This document shows, piece after piece, positions 42,054-50,944 of a stretch of DNA of 64,000 nucleotides (positions are counted from its first letter, which is position 1; each line of letters begins with the position of its first letter). The DNA is taken from assembly GCF_017876755.1 (NCBI RefSeq), contig NZ_JAGIOO010000001.1:8727786-8791785 (forward strand), written 5' to 3'. This DNA is from Crossiella equi. GTDB lineage: Bacteria; Actinomycetota; Actinomycetes; Mycobacteriales; Pseudonocardiaceae. Made by a program: the position numbers and the translations under genes. Under the pieces are notes generated by a model. The model was not told where the DNA came from. It searched no databases and saw nothing but the letters and a program-made list of their open reading frames with translations.

Positions 42054-43040
42054 TCACTCAAATGAGTGATCGAATGTCGTGTTCCGGTCCACGTTCGGCG
42101 GCGGCAGGGCACGGGCGGTGCGCCGGACCAGCGCGCGCAGCCACCGGTGCGCCGGGTAGTTCTCCAGCCGGGGGTGCCAGACCATGAAGCAGCGCAACGG
42201 GGCCAGCGTCACCGGCGGCGGGAACCCGCACAGCCCGTGCTCGGCCACCAGCCGGGTGCCGAGCCTGGCGGGCACGGTGGCGATCAGCTCGGTCCCGCGC
42301 ACCACGTGCGGCACCGACCCGAAGTACGGCACGCGCGCGGCCACCCGCCGGTTGGCGTACAGCCGCGGGACCACCGGCGCCGGGCTGGGCACGCCGTGCG
42401 GGAACCCCACCGCCACGTGCGGGTACCGGTAGAAGGCGGCCAGGTCCAGGCCGCGCCCGGCCGCCGGGTGCGCGGGGTCGACCAGGCACAGGTGGCCGTC
42501 GTCGAAGAGGTGCTCGCTGGCCAGCGGCGGGTCCGCGGCGGCGGCGGCGACCAGCAGGTCCAGCACACCGCGTTCGACCGCGCCGGTCACCCCGTCGTAC
42601 CAGGCGGAGAAGTCCACCACGCTGTTCGGCGCCTCGTGCGGGGCCACGGTGAACAGGCCCTCGGCGAGCACGGCCAGCGCGTAGTCGGTACCGGCGACGC
42701 GGAAGGTCTCGCCGCTGGTGGCCGGGTCGAACTCGCTCGCGCCGAGCAGGCTGGTCAGCTGCGGCACCACCTGGGCCAGCTCGTGCCGCAGCCGGGCCGC
42801 ACGCGGGGTCAGCTCGTAGCCCTCGCGCGAGCGCACCAGCAGCTCGTCGGCGAAGACCTCCCGCAGCCGCTGCAACGCCCGGCTCATCGCGGGCTGGCTC
42901 ATGGCCAGGCGCGCGGCGGCCCGGGACACGTGGCACTCCTCCAGCAGTGCCTGCAACGGCACCAGCAGGTTGAGGTCAACCTCCTGCAACCGCCGCAGGT
43001 GCCGGGCGGCCGGAGTGGGTGACGCGCGTTCCGTTCTCAT
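42054..43040 (-). CDS. LysR-family regulator
   Basis: 328 residues. HTH at about 20-55 (VDLNLLVPLQALLEECHVSR, AAARLAMSQPAMSRALQRLR) and a NodD-like effector domain (ELLVRSREGYELTPRA, PVVPRLYANRRVAARVP). It lies directly downstream (24 bases) of the five-gene operon and on the same strand, so it could be co-transcribed with it or have its own promoter at 43041-43064. No divergent target, unusual for LysR. Confidence 0.88.
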   Translation of the reverse strand: MRTERASPTPAARHLRRLQEVDLNLLVPLQALLEECHVSRAAARLAMSQPAMSRALQRLREVFADELLVRSREGYELTPRAARLRHELAQVVPQLTSLLGASEFDPATSGETFRVAGTDYALAVLAEGLFTVAPHEAPNSVVDFSAWYDGVTGAVERGVLDLLVAAAAADPPLASEHLFDDGHLCLVDPAHPAAGRGLDLAAFYRYPHVAVGFPHGVPSPAPVVPRLYANRRVAARVPYFGSVPHVVRGTELIATVPARLGTRLVAEHGLCGFPPPVTLAPLRCFMVWHPRLENYPAHRWLRALVRRTARALPPPNVDRNTTFDHSFE

Positions 43041-43064
43041 CGGAACCGCAGTATGCAGTGATCA

Positions 43065-44063
43065 TCAGGTGGTGACCAGGACGGTTCCGGTGTACTGGCC
43101 CGCCAGCAGCCCGGCCAGCGCCCGTGGTGCCTGGTCAAGGCCGGGCAGGGTGGTGTGGGGGAAGGAAATCGTGCCCTCGCGCAACGCGGTGCCGAAGGCC
43201 AGTTCCCAGTCCGGCAGCTCGTGCCGGTGGTGTGCGGTGGTCACGCCCCGGAGGCTGACCTCGCGGGAGAACAGCGCCAGCGCGTCGGTGGTGAACGGCG
43301 CGGTGGTCCCGCCCCGGGTCTGGCTGGCCAGCGCGCCGATGAGCACGTACCGGGACAGCGGCCGGGCCAGCCGCAACGCCGCCTCCAGCTGCTCGCCGCC
43401 CACGGTGTCCACCACGACGTCCAGGCCCTCGGGCGCGGCCGTCCGCAGCCGCTCCTCGAACGGCCCGGTGCCCCGGACCAGGACCTCGTCGAAGCCCAGC
43501 TCAGCCACCAGGCGCTCGGCCTTCGCGGCGGAGCCGACCGAGCCGAGCACCCGGGCGGCACCGCACAGCCGCGCGAACTGCCCGGCGATCACGCCCACGC
43601 CCCCGGCCGCGCCGCTGACGAACACCACGTCGCCGGGCCGGACCGGGGCGATCCGGGTGACCGCGAGCCAGCCCGCGAAACCGGAGGACAGGCAGGCCAG
43701 CGGAAACTCGCCCAGCGCCTCGGACAGGCGGTGCGCGCGTCCGTCCACCACGGCGTACTCCCGCCAGCCCAGGCGGTGCTGCACCAGGTCGCCGGGGGCG
43801 AGCCCGGGCAGGTCGCTGGTGACCACCTCGCCGAGCGCGGGCCCGTCCAGCGGCAGCCCGACCTGGTAGGGCGGCATGGGCAGCCCGCTGTGCTCGGCCA
43901 GCCGGGTGCGGGTCTCCGCGCCCACCCGCATGGCCAGGTTGCGCACGAGCGCCTGCCCCGGTCCGGGCACGGGCAGCGGTGCCTCGACCAGCTCCAGGCA
44001 GTCCGGCCGGTACTCGCCCTCCGGACGGTGCCGCAGCCGGACCTCCCGATGACTGTTGGTCAT
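43065..44063 (-). CDS. Zinc-independent MDR-family NADPH oxidoreductase
   Basis: 332 residues. The MDR Rossmann motif is VSGAAGGVGVIAGQFARLCG near residues 150-170, followed by VLGSVGSAAKAERLVAELGF and DVVVDTVGGEQLEAALR, the quinone-reductase/PTGR-like order without structural Cys ligands. Such enzymes reduce an alpha-beta double bond of an enone or similar. Its ATG overlaps the UbiA stop by 4 bases. In this operon a reductase that saturates a butenolide-like ring or prenyl enone is plausible, but not proven. Confidence 0.83.
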   Translation of the reverse strand: MTNSHREVRLRHRPEGEYRPDCLELVEAPLPVPGPGQALVRNLAMRVGAETRTRLAEHSGLPMPPYQVGLPLDGPALGEVVTSDLPGLAPGDLVQHRLGWREYAVVDGRAHRLSEALGEFPLACLSSGFAGWLAVTRIAPVRPGDVVFVSGAAGGVGVIAGQFARLCGAARVLGSVGSAAKAERLVAELGFDEVLVRGTGPFEERLRTAAPEGLDVVVDTVGGEQLEAALRLARPLSRYVLIGALASQTRGGTTAPFTTDALALFSREVSLRGVTTAHHRHELPDWELAFGTALREGTISFPHTTLPGLDQAPRALAGLLAGQYTGTVLVTT

Positions 44064-45016
44064 GCCAGGAACCGTACGTCGAGCACCGCGGCCGCCGCGA
44101 CAGCCGTGAGCACGTAGGTCCAGGCCAGGTAGCCCATGGCCGGGCCGGGCGGCCAGCCGGGACGGCGCAGCGCGACCAGCTCCTCGGCCCCGCGCCAGAC
44201 CAGGCCGAGCGGGGCCAGCGGCAGCCACGCGCCGAAGGCCGCCACCCCGGAGACCTCCCAGGGCCGCACGAGGACCAGCAGGAGCAGCGCCGCGGCCAGC
44301 GGGAAGCCCGCCGCCACCCAGGCCGAACCCCGGAAGCCGAGCAGGTTGGAGTAGAACTGCGCGCCGGGCACGACCTCGCGCCGGGTCTTGCGCGCGAACT
44401 CGAAGTGCAGGAACACCCCCGCGCACAGCAGCAGCGGCAGCAGCAGCCGCGCCTGGAAGGCCAGGCCGGAGGCCTCCAGGTAGGCGAGCAGGATGTGCGT
44501 GCCGATGATCACCTGCACGAAGTAGCTGACCCACAGGTTGGTGAACGTGCTGTCCCGGAACCTCGGCGAGACCCGCTCCAGCAGCACCAGGAACAGCACA
44601 TAGGCCAGCACCACCAGGAACAGCCCGGCCAGCGCCGGCGAGCGCCACAGGGCCAGCCCGCCGCCGAGCACGGTGATCGCGGCCATGGCCACGCGCAGGT
44701 CGGCCACCCCGATCGCACCGCGCGGCAGCGGCCGGTCCGGGTTGTGCACCCGGTCGTACTCCAGGTCCTTCTGCTCGTCGACCACGCGGATGAACACCAG
44801 CGCCAGCCACACCAGCGCCATCTCCACCACGGTGTGCGTGCCCACCACCCACGGTCCGCGCGCCGGGTCCAGCAGCGCGACCGCGGCCTGCAGCGCCACC
44901 ACCCAGACCACCGCGTAGGTCAGGTAGATCTTGTTCGGGGCGCGTTCGCCGAGGAAGGCGAGCAGGCGGCTGCCTCGGGTGCCCGGCAGCGTCGGGGGCA
45001 GGGTGTCAGTGCTCAT
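44060..45016 (-). CDS. UbiA-type prenyltransferase
   Basis: 318 residues from ATG 45016. Predicted about eight membrane segments. The acidic motif is RVVDEQKDLEYDRVHNPDRP (D80, D84, D88 then DRPLPRG), like the Mg-diphosphate site of UbiA enzymes, and the second acidic site near EFARKTRREV. UbiA enzymes move a prenyl chain from diphosphate to an aromatic or sugar acceptor in the membrane. Its start overlaps the end of the PEP-synthase-like gene by 11 bases. Acceptor unknown. Confidence 0.85.
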   Translation of the reverse strand: MSTDTLPPTLPGTRGSRLLAFLGERAPNKIYLTYAVVWVVALQAAVALLDPARGPWVVGTHTVVEMALVWLALVFIRVVDEQKDLEYDRVHNPDRPLPRGAIGVADLRVAMAAITVLGGGLALWRSPALAGLFLVVLAYVLFLVLLERVSPRFRDSTFTNLWVSYFVQVIIGTHILLAYLEASGLAFQARLLLPLLLCAGVFLHFEFARKTRREVVPGAQFYSNLLGFRGSAWVAAGFPLAAALLLLVLVRPWEVSGVAAFGAWLPLAPLGLVWRGAEELVALRRPGWPPGPAMGYLAWTYVLTAVAAAAVLDVRFLA

Positions 45017-47663
45017 GTGCGGTCTCCGCGAGGATGGTGACGGTGCCCGCCGCGCCGTCCAGTTCGACCTGGGCACCGTCGGCGATGGCGGTGGTCGCGC
45101 CCGGGACGGCGACCACGGTGGGGATGCGGAACTTGCGGCCGGTGATCGCGGTGTGCGACAGCAGCGTGCCGCGCTCCACGACGATGCCCTTGGCGGACAG
45201 CATCAGGAACAGCCAGCCCGGGTCGGTCTCCCGGGCCACCAGCACGAGGTCCTCGGTGGGCGGCAGCGGCTGGTGCGGGTCCACCACGACCCGGGCGGTA
45301 CCGCGCACCCGGCCGCTGCTGGAGCCCAGGCCGCGCAGCGGACCGTCGGCGTCGCCGTGGGTCTCCTCACCGGGCAGCTGGTCCGGGACCACGCCCACGG
45401 TGGCGAAGTTCATCGGCAGCAGCGGGCCCCCGGCCGCGTGCTCAGCGCGGCGCAGCCGGGACAGCGCGAGCAGGTCGCGGGTGACACCGGTACCGTCGTA
45501 GAAGGACAGGATCTCGTCGTGGGTGAGGTGCACGACGTCGTCCGGGGAGTCCAGCAGGCCGCGCCCGGCCAGGTCGGCGCCCAGGCGGCGGAACACCGCG
45601 CGGCCGAAGCCGTAGATCTCGGCGCGCGCGTACCGGGTGTTCTCGCGGATGTCGATGTACTTGCGCTGCTTGTCCAGCAGGAACCGCAGCACCGCGCGGC
45701 GCACCGGCTGTCCGGCCAGGTGCTTGGCCAGCTCGGCCTCGGCGGTGCGGCGGGTCTGGGCCTCGCGCCTGCGCAGCTCGCGTTCGGTCAGCTCGCCCTT
45801 GGCGTAGTCCCCGGCCAGTCGCAGCAGTTGCCAGGGCTGTTCGCGCGGGGTGCGCACCTCCAGCTTGAGCTCCTGGAGGCCGCGATCGCCGTGCTGCTGC
45901 GCGTGGGCCAGGATGCGGCGGGGGAGCTCGGTCCCGAACTCGCCGCGCGCCAGCCGTGCCCACACCTGTTCGACCGGTTCGGCGGCCAGCGCCGCCAGCA
46001 GCTTCTTGTCCTCGCGCACCTGTTCGGCGATGCCCACCAGGGACAGCAGGATGTCGGTGCTGCGGTTGCCCCCGCCGCCGCACAGCAGGTCGCTGTGCAG
46101 GCCGGTGTCGGCCCGCGGCACCCACCTGGCCAGCAGCGCCATCGCACCGGACTCCGCCAGCTGCAACAGCACGTCGTTGACCAGCGTGTAGCCCCACTGC
46201 TCGCCGACCTCGGTCCACAGCGACCGCATCAGGTGCGTCAGCTCCAGCGGGTCGGCGCCCTCCAGCTTCGCGCGGTGCGCGCCGATCGTGCGGTCCCACC
46301 AGCGGCCGAAGCGCCGGGCGGAGGGCACGTGCCTGCGCCACAACGACAGCAGACGCAGTGCACCCGGCAGGGCACGACGGGAACGCACCGGGTCAGGGTG
46401 CAGGTCGTGCACGGACGGGGACATGCCCATCATGCGCTGGAAGCTGTGCCGCCACAGCGGGAAGGTCTCCGAGAGCCGGTGCAGCCGGTACCAGGTGCTC
46501 AGCGAGTAGTACACGCGCCCGTGCAGCAGGCCGAGCATGCCGCGCAGGTCGTCCTCGTGCCGGTCCACGGTGGACATCGGCACGCCGAGCTTGCGGTAGA
46601 AGTCGCGGAAGTCCTCGCGGTAGAACCGCTGCGCGAAGGTGTAGGTGAGCGCGGTGGTGGTGCCCGGGTAGCTCTCGGTGATGTTGGCGTTGCTCCACAG
46701 CCGCTGGCGTGCCAGGTCCAGCACGACCGGCCGGGCCTGCAACACGTGCAGCTTCCCGTCGGTGGTGAAGGTGCCCTCGATGTCCTGGCCGGGCCCGAAC
46801 AGCCGCTCCACGCGGTCGCCGAGCGCCAGGACCTCCTGGACCTGCCCGGGCGAGAGCGCGGGCGCCTCGCGCTCGTCGGCGCGGACCGGCAGCAGCACCG
46901 GACCGGCGGCCGGGCGGACCGGGTCGAGGTCCATGCGCAGGTCCTTGTGCGCGGTGACCGTGCGCACCGGCTGGCCGTCCCGGGGCGCGAAGTGGTGGTC
47001 CAGGGGCACCTTCTCCTGCACCACGCCCTCGCCGATGCCGAGCCCGGCCGCGATCACGCGGTCCCGGCTGCCGGTGATGGGGTCGCAGGTGAACAGCACG
47101 AACGAGCGCTGCCCGAAGGCCATGCGCTGCACGCCGACGCCGACCTCGACCTCGGCCAGCCCGTCACCCCGGGCGGCGCGGTAGAGCAGGGCCTGGGTGC
47201 CGAAACCGGAGGCCCAGCAGCGGCGCACCGCGTCCAGCAGCCGGTCCCGGGTGACGTAGAGCAGGCTTTCGCTGATCCCGGCGAAGGCGTCGGTGGCCGA
47301 GTCCTCGCTGATCATCGAGGACCGCACGGACACCATCGCCTCGGCGCCGAAGCTGCGGTCGAACTCCCGGTACAGCGCGGCCAGCGCGTCCGGGGGCACC
47401 GCTGCCTCGTGCACGATGCGCCGCAACAGCGCCGAACCCTCGGCCAGTGAGGTGGCGTCGGTGGTGTCCAGCTTGTCCAGCACCCGGTCCACCTCGTCCC
47501 GGTGCGCGGCGAGCACGGTGGTGAACAGGCTGGCGGGCAGGCAGAAGAAGCGCGGTACGGGCAGCCCGGCGGCGGCCATGTCGGCCTGGCGGGCGAACTT
47601 GCGGCCCACCTCGCTTTCGTCGAGCAGGGCGCGGCCGGTGAGGATGTGCGGCACGGCGGTCAC
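45006..47663 (-). CDS. PEP-synthase/PigC/Rph-like phosphotransferase
   Basis: 885 residues from GTG 47663, which overlaps the previous stop by 4 bases; the longer frame to 48164 is a shadow. The N-terminal ATP-binding domain has VSVRSSMISEDSATDAFAGI (about 105-125) and RVIAAGLGIGEGVV, then GTFTTDGKLHVLQARPVV. A central about 430-residue helical domain follows. The C-terminal swivel carries the phosphate-carrier His837 in LLSHTAITGRKFRIPTVV. This three-domain order is that of PEP synthase relatives such as rifampin phosphotransferase (Rph) and the prodiginine-condensing enzyme PigC/RedH (about 888 aa). It may activate or phosphorylate a pathway intermediate bound by the middle domain. Confidence 0.83.
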   Translation of the reverse strand: MTAVPHILTGRALLDESEVGRKFARQADMAAAGLPVPRFFCLPASLFTTVLAAHRDEVDRVLDKLDTTDATSLAEGSALLRRIVHEAAVPPDALAALYREFDRSFGAEAMVSVRSSMISEDSATDAFAGISESLLYVTRDRLLDAVRRCWASGFGTQALLYRAARGDGLAEVEVGVGVQRMAFGQRSFVLFTCDPITGSRDRVIAAGLGIGEGVVQEKVPLDHHFAPRDGQPVRTVTAHKDLRMDLDPVRPAAGPVLLPVRADEREAPALSPGQVQEVLALGDRVERLFGPGQDIEGTFTTDGKLHVLQARPVVLDLARQRLWSNANITESYPGTTTALTYTFAQRFYREDFRDFYRKLGVPMSTVDRHEDDLRGMLGLLHGRVYYSLSTWYRLHRLSETFPLWRHSFQRMMGMSPSVHDLHPDPVRSRRALPGALRLLSLWRRHVPSARRFGRWWDRTIGAHRAKLEGADPLELTHLMRSLWTEVGEQWGYTLVNDVLLQLAESGAMALLARWVPRADTGLHSDLLCGGGGNRSTDILLSLVGIAEQVREDKKLLAALAAEPVEQVWARLARGEFGTELPRRILAHAQQHGDRGLQELKLEVRTPREQPWQLLRLAGDYAKGELTERELRRREAQTRRTAEAELAKHLAGQPVRRAVLRFLLDKQRKYIDIRENTRYARAEIYGFGRAVFRRLGADLAGRGLLDSPDDVVHLTHDEILSFYDGTGVTRDLLALSRLRRAEHAAGGPLLPMNFATVGVVPDQLPGEETHGDADGPLRGLGSSSGRVRGTARVVVDPHQPLPPTEDLVLVARETDPGWLFLMLSAKGIVVERGTLLSHTAITGRKFRIPTVVAVPGATTAIADGAQVELDGAAGTVTILAETAHEH

Positions 47664-48310
47664 CAGATCCCGGGGACGAGCCTGCGGTGGCTGTTCGCGT
47701 AGTCCTGGTACCCGGGCAGGGTGAGCAGCACGCGCTCCTCCACCACGATGCGCATGAGCATGGTCGGGATCAGGAGCACGACGAGCGCGGCCGCGCTGGC
47801 GGTGTTGAGGAAGAACAGCACGAACACCGCGTTGGCCGCGCCCATGCCGAGGTAGGCGGGGTGGCGCACCAGCCGGTACGGGCCGCTGGTGACGACCTCG
47901 TGGTCGTCCAGGGCGCGCACGCGGTGGGAGTAGAAGCGGCCGAGCGTGCGGATGGCGACCAGGCGCAGGCCGACCGCGGCGGCGAAGAGCACCGGCAGCG
48001 CGGCCATCCACGGCTGGTACTCCGTCCAGTCCGAGGGCAGCACGCACGCGGTGACCACGACCGCGACGCGGGCCAGGCCGTAGGCGTAGACGGTGCCGCG
48101 GTCGGACTCGGCGTTGGTGCTGGTGGAGCTTCGCACCGAGGTGAGCAGCTCGGCGGCCAGCCACAGCAGGTGCAGCGTGGCCAGCACGGTGCCGACGACG
48201 GCCAGCGGGTCGGGCCAGTTGAGCAGGCCGCGCACGATCGCGTACAGCGAGGCCAGGGTGGTGGAGCCGACGACGAACAGGGGGAACTTGCGCAGCAGCC
48301 AGGAGGTCAC
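47660..48310 (-). CDS. Isoprenylcysteine methyltransferase-like membrane protein
   Basis: 216 residues, several membrane helices. The ICMT signature is GPYRLVRHPAYLGMGAANAV followed by EERVLLTLPGYQDYANSHRR (about 145-210), with SAM-binding residues near the RHP and EE sites. Family members methylate small molecules at carboxyl or hydroxyl groups at the membrane, often lipids or terpenoids. GTG start overlaps the AfsA-like stop by 4 bases (48307-48310), and its stop overlaps the next gene, so all are tightly coupled. Confidence 0.83.
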   Translation of the reverse strand: MTSWLLRKFPLFVVGSTTLASLYAIVRGLLNWPDPLAVVGTVLATLHLLWLAAELLTSVRSSTSTNAESDRGTVYAYGLARVAVVVTACVLPSDWTEYQPWMAALPVLFAAAVGLRLVAIRTLGRFYSHRVRALDDHEVVTSGPYRLVRHPAYLGMGAANAVFVLFFLNTASAAALVVLLIPTMLMRIVVEERVLLTLPGYQDYANSHRRLVPGIW

Positions 48311-49083
48311 CGGGCCGCTCCGTCCACCGCGGCGGCCGGGGTGAACCGCCCGCGCAGCGCGGCCATCGTCTTGTCCGCGGCCCGGGTCTCCAGGTGCTCG
48401 GCGGTCTCGGTGGGCAGGATGAGCATCTCCATCGAGCCGACCGCGCCCACCTCCCCGGCCTGGGTGAACTCGCAGGTACCGGCGAAGAGCAGGCCGGTCT
48501 CGCGCTTGCGGGTCACCGTGTCCAGCCGGTAGACGAGGTCGGTCCGCAGCGGCAGCAGGAACCTGGTGAACCGCGTGGACTGGGAGTTGATGATGAACCG
48601 GGTCGGGCCCCGGTGGCCGACCTCCTCCGGGTAGAGGTGCTCGCCGACCGCGAGGGTCATCTGCCGGATGGCCTCGATGAGCACCATGCCGGACAGGTGC
48701 GTGCCGGTGGTGTGGTCCAGCAGCAGCTCGTTGCGGTTGGACAGCCGCAGCGTGGCCTCGTACACCCCCGGGCCGCCGACGCGGAAGCCCGCCAGCAGGA
48801 TGTTGTCCGGGTTGTGCTTGTGCACCTCGGGCCGTCCGGCCAGGCCGGGGGTCTCCGGGTCGGCCAGGCGGTGGGTGGACAGGCCGTGCAGCGCCAGCTC
48901 CGCGCGCAGCAGGTCGCGCTCCTGCGCCCCGATGCCCTGGGCGGGCACGAAGCGCACGTCCTCGTCGCGGTGGGCGCCCAGCCGCAGCTCGCGCAGCAGC
49001 TCCGAGAGCCCGATCACATCGGGCCGCGGCGGGCCGCCGTACAGGCGATCACCGATGACGAAGATGACCTGTTCTTTGTGCAC
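48307..49083 (-). CDS. AfsA-type hot-dog domain protein
   Basis: 258 residues. The AfsA hot-dog segment is VHKHNPDNILLAGFRVGG then LDHTTGTHLSGMVLIEAI (about 85-135), followed by FTRFLLPLRTDLVYRLDTVT. AfsA makes gamma-butyrolactone-type signals by joining a beta-ketoacyl chain to dihydroxyacetone phosphate. Canonical AfsA has two such domains in about 300 residues; this has one clear copy and a distinct N-terminal about 80-residue segment. It heads the five-gene operon. May produce a signal or a lipid intermediate; the role is inferred from family and context. Confidence 0.8.
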   Translation of the reverse strand: MHKEQVIFVIGDRLYGGPPRPDVIGLSELLRELRLGAHRDEDVRFVPAQGIGAQERDLLRAELALHGLSTHRLADPETPGLAGRPEVHKHNPDNILLAGFRVGGPGVYEATLRLSNRNELLLDHTTGTHLSGMVLIEAIRQMTLAVGEHLYPEEVGHRGPTRFIINSQSTRFTRFLLPLRTDLVYRLDTVTRKRETGLLFAGTCEFTQAGEVGAVGSMEMLILPTETAEHLETRAADKTMAALRGRFTPAAAVDGAAR

Positions 49084-49394
49084 AGCCGCTGCACCTCCAG
49101 AGGAACGGGTTTGTCAAAGCCAGGCGAGTCTGGCCCACCATCACCTGGACGGGCGAGTACCCAAAGGAATACCTACTCGGTATTGGTGAGCTGCCGTGAT
49201 CGTGCGTCGGCGCTCCTCACCGGGTCAAATACACCTGTGGCATCTTCTGGATCCGGGGCGCGAATAGTCGCTGAACGCGGCCCGGAAGCGCTTCGGGTGG
49301 ATCGAATACTTTGTGGTCCGAATTAGGTTTTTCGGGTGTGCGGGAATACACGGCTTGGGGGAACAAGCGGTTGCGGGCGGTTGTTGTCCGGCAC
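49084..49394. promoter_or_regulatory. Divergent intergenic region with ARE-like palindrome
   Basis: 311 bases between the AfsA-like gene (minus) and the SnoaL-like gene (plus), relatively AT-rich. It contains the AATACC-TACTC-GGTATT palindrome at 49168-49184. Candidate hexamers are present on both strands but I cannot pair them with confidence. No ORF was found. Confidence 0.5.
49168..49184. promoter_or_regulatory. ARE-like palindrome
   Basis: AATACC at 49168-49173 and GGTATT at 49179-49184 are exact inverted repeats around a 5-base centre. Receptor proteins of gamma-butyrolactone signals bind palindromes of this general sort (ACC...GGT half-sites). It lies about 85 bases upstream of the AfsA-like start. 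Confidence 0.5.
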
Positions 49395-49745
49395 ATGAGT
49401 GACGAGACGATCCTCCGCGCGGTGCTCGACCAGTGGCGCGAGGCGGTCAACGCCCACGAACCGGGCAAGGTGGCGGCGCTGTTCACCGAGGACGCGATCT
49501 TCCAGGGCCTGCGGCCCTACAGCGTCGGCCCGGCCGGGGTCGAGGACTACTACGCGGGCCAGCCGCTGGGCCTGCGCGCCGAGTACGAGGTCCAGGAGAC
49601 CCGGCGGCTGGCCGGGGACGTGCTGCTGGGCTACGTGGCGGTGGACTTCACCTTCCCGGACGGCCGGGTGGCCGAGGTGCAGCTGGGCCTGCTCCTGCGC
49701 GGTGACCGCATCGCGCACTACCAGGTGTCCCCTCGGCCGAGGTAG
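49395..49745 (+). CDS. SnoaL/NTF2-like protein
   Basis: 116 residues from ATG 49395. NTF2-like fold pattern: DQWREAVNAHEPGKVAALFT, EDAIFQGL near 30-40, EVQLGLLLRGDRIAHYQVS at the end. This group includes SgcJ/EcaC-like and SnoaL-like polyketide cyclases and small hydratases; no catalytic residue set assigns one. Divergent from the AfsA operon and 101 bases upstream of a serine hydrolase. It could be part of a small metabolite pathway. Confidence 0.7.
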   Translation: MSDETILRAVLDQWREAVNAHEPGKVAALFTEDAIFQGLRPYSVGPAGVEDYYAGQPLGLRAEYEVQETRRLAGDVLLGYVAVDFTFPDGRVAEVQLGLLLRGDRIAHYQVSPRPR

Positions 49746-49846
49746 GGCTGGCTCCACCCCGGGAACGGGAGTGTGCTGGCGGGTGCGCGCGGCGCGGTCC
49801 CGGCAAGGTGGTGATCACCGAAACACCACCTGGAGAGGACCCGCAG

Positions 49847-50941
49847 ATGAAGCGCACCCTGGCGGCAACCATCACCGTCGGCCTGGCACTGGTGTGCACC
49901 GGTGCCGGCGCCGTGGCCGCACCCAAGGACCCGGTGCGCGCCAGCCTGGAGGGGTTGGTGCACAACGACAAGTTCCCGGCAGCACTGGCCACGGTGGACG
50001 GACGCCACCTGGTCGCCGGGCAGGCGCCGCGCAACGGCAAGGTGCGCATCGGCAGCAACACCAAGGCCTTCGTGGCCACCGCCGTGCTCCAGCTGGTCGG
50101 CGAGGGCAAGGTCAAGCTGGACGAGCCGATCGAGACCTACCTGCCGGGCCTGGTGCGCGGCGAGGGCATCGACGGGCGGAACATCACCGTGCGGCAGGTG
50201 CTCCAGCACACCAGCGGCCTGCCCAACTACACCAAGTACCTGGGCATCGAGGGCTTCGGTGAGGTGCGCGACCGCTACGTCTCGCCCCGGGAGACCCTGG
50301 ACGCGGGCTTGGCGCACCCGGCCGACTTCGCGCCCGGTACCCAGTGGTCCTACAGCAACACCGGCTACACCGTGGCGGGCCTGATCATCCAGAAGGTCAC
50401 CGGCCGCCCGGTGTCCGAAGTGGTCACCGAACGCGTGATCAAGAAGGCCGGGCTGCGTGACACCTACTGGCCGAACGTGGGCGAGCGCACGCTCCGGGGC
50501 ACGCACGCCCGGGGCTACGAGCGCAACGTGGCCAGCGACCCGGCCTCGGTGGTCGACGCCACCGTCATGGACGCGGGCTGGGGCTGGGCCGCGGGCGAGC
50601 TGGTCGGCACGCCCGAGGACCTCAACCGCTTCTACCGCGCGCTGCTGGGCGGCAAGCTGCTGCGCCCGGTCGAGCTGGCCGAGATGAAGCGCACCGTGCC
50701 CGCCCCGGGCCTGTTCGCGGGCGCCACGTACGGCCTGGGCCTGATGCGCGTCGAGCTGGGCTGCGGCAAGGTGATGTGGGGCCACGGCGGTGACATCCCC
50801 GGTTACGAGACCCGGGGCGGGGTCACCGAGGACGGGCGCGAGGCCGCGCTGGCGGTGACCGCGCTGCCCGGTACGTTCGGCGACGCGCAGACCGCGCACC
50901 AGCACGTGCTGGCCGCCGTGGAGACCATGCTCTGCCGGTGA
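49847..50941 (+). CDS. Secreted serine beta-lactamase-fold hydrolase (class C/DD-peptidase-like)
   Basis: 364 residues from ATG 49847 behind GGAGAGG. Signal peptide MKRTLAATITVGLALVCTGA. Catalytic SxxK in IGSNTKAF (Ser, Lys), YSN in SYSNTGYTVAGL, and the third motif HGG in WGHGGDIPGY. This is the DD-carboxypeptidase/class C beta-lactamase/esterase fold. Substrate could be peptidoglycan, a beta-lactam or an ester; sequence alone does not decide. Stands alone apart from the SnoaL-like gene. Confidence 0.87.
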   Translation: MKRTLAATITVGLALVCTGAGAVAAPKDPVRASLEGLVHNDKFPAALATVDGRHLVAGQAPRNGKVRIGSNTKAFVATAVLQLVGEGKVKLDEPIETYLPGLVRGEGIDGRNITVRQVLQHTSGLPNYTKYLGIEGFGEVRDRYVSPRETLDAGLAHPADFAPGTQWSYSNTGYTVAGLIIQKVTGRPVSEVVTERVIKKAGLRDTYWPNVGERTLRGTHARGYERNVASDPASVVDATVMDAGWGWAAGELVGTPEDLNRFYRALLGGKLLRPVELAEMKRTVPAPGLFAGATYGLGLMRVELGCGKVMWGHGGDIPGYETRGGVTEDGREAALAVTALPGTFGDAQTAHQHVLAAVETMLCR

Positions 50942-50944
50942 GGT

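Noticed and set aside
45006-48164. Long version of the PEP-synthase-like gene (1052 residues)
   Set aside because: The extra N-terminus reads antisense-like Arg/Pro-rich sequence through the ICMT gene; the GTG at 47663 with stop-start overlap is the better start.
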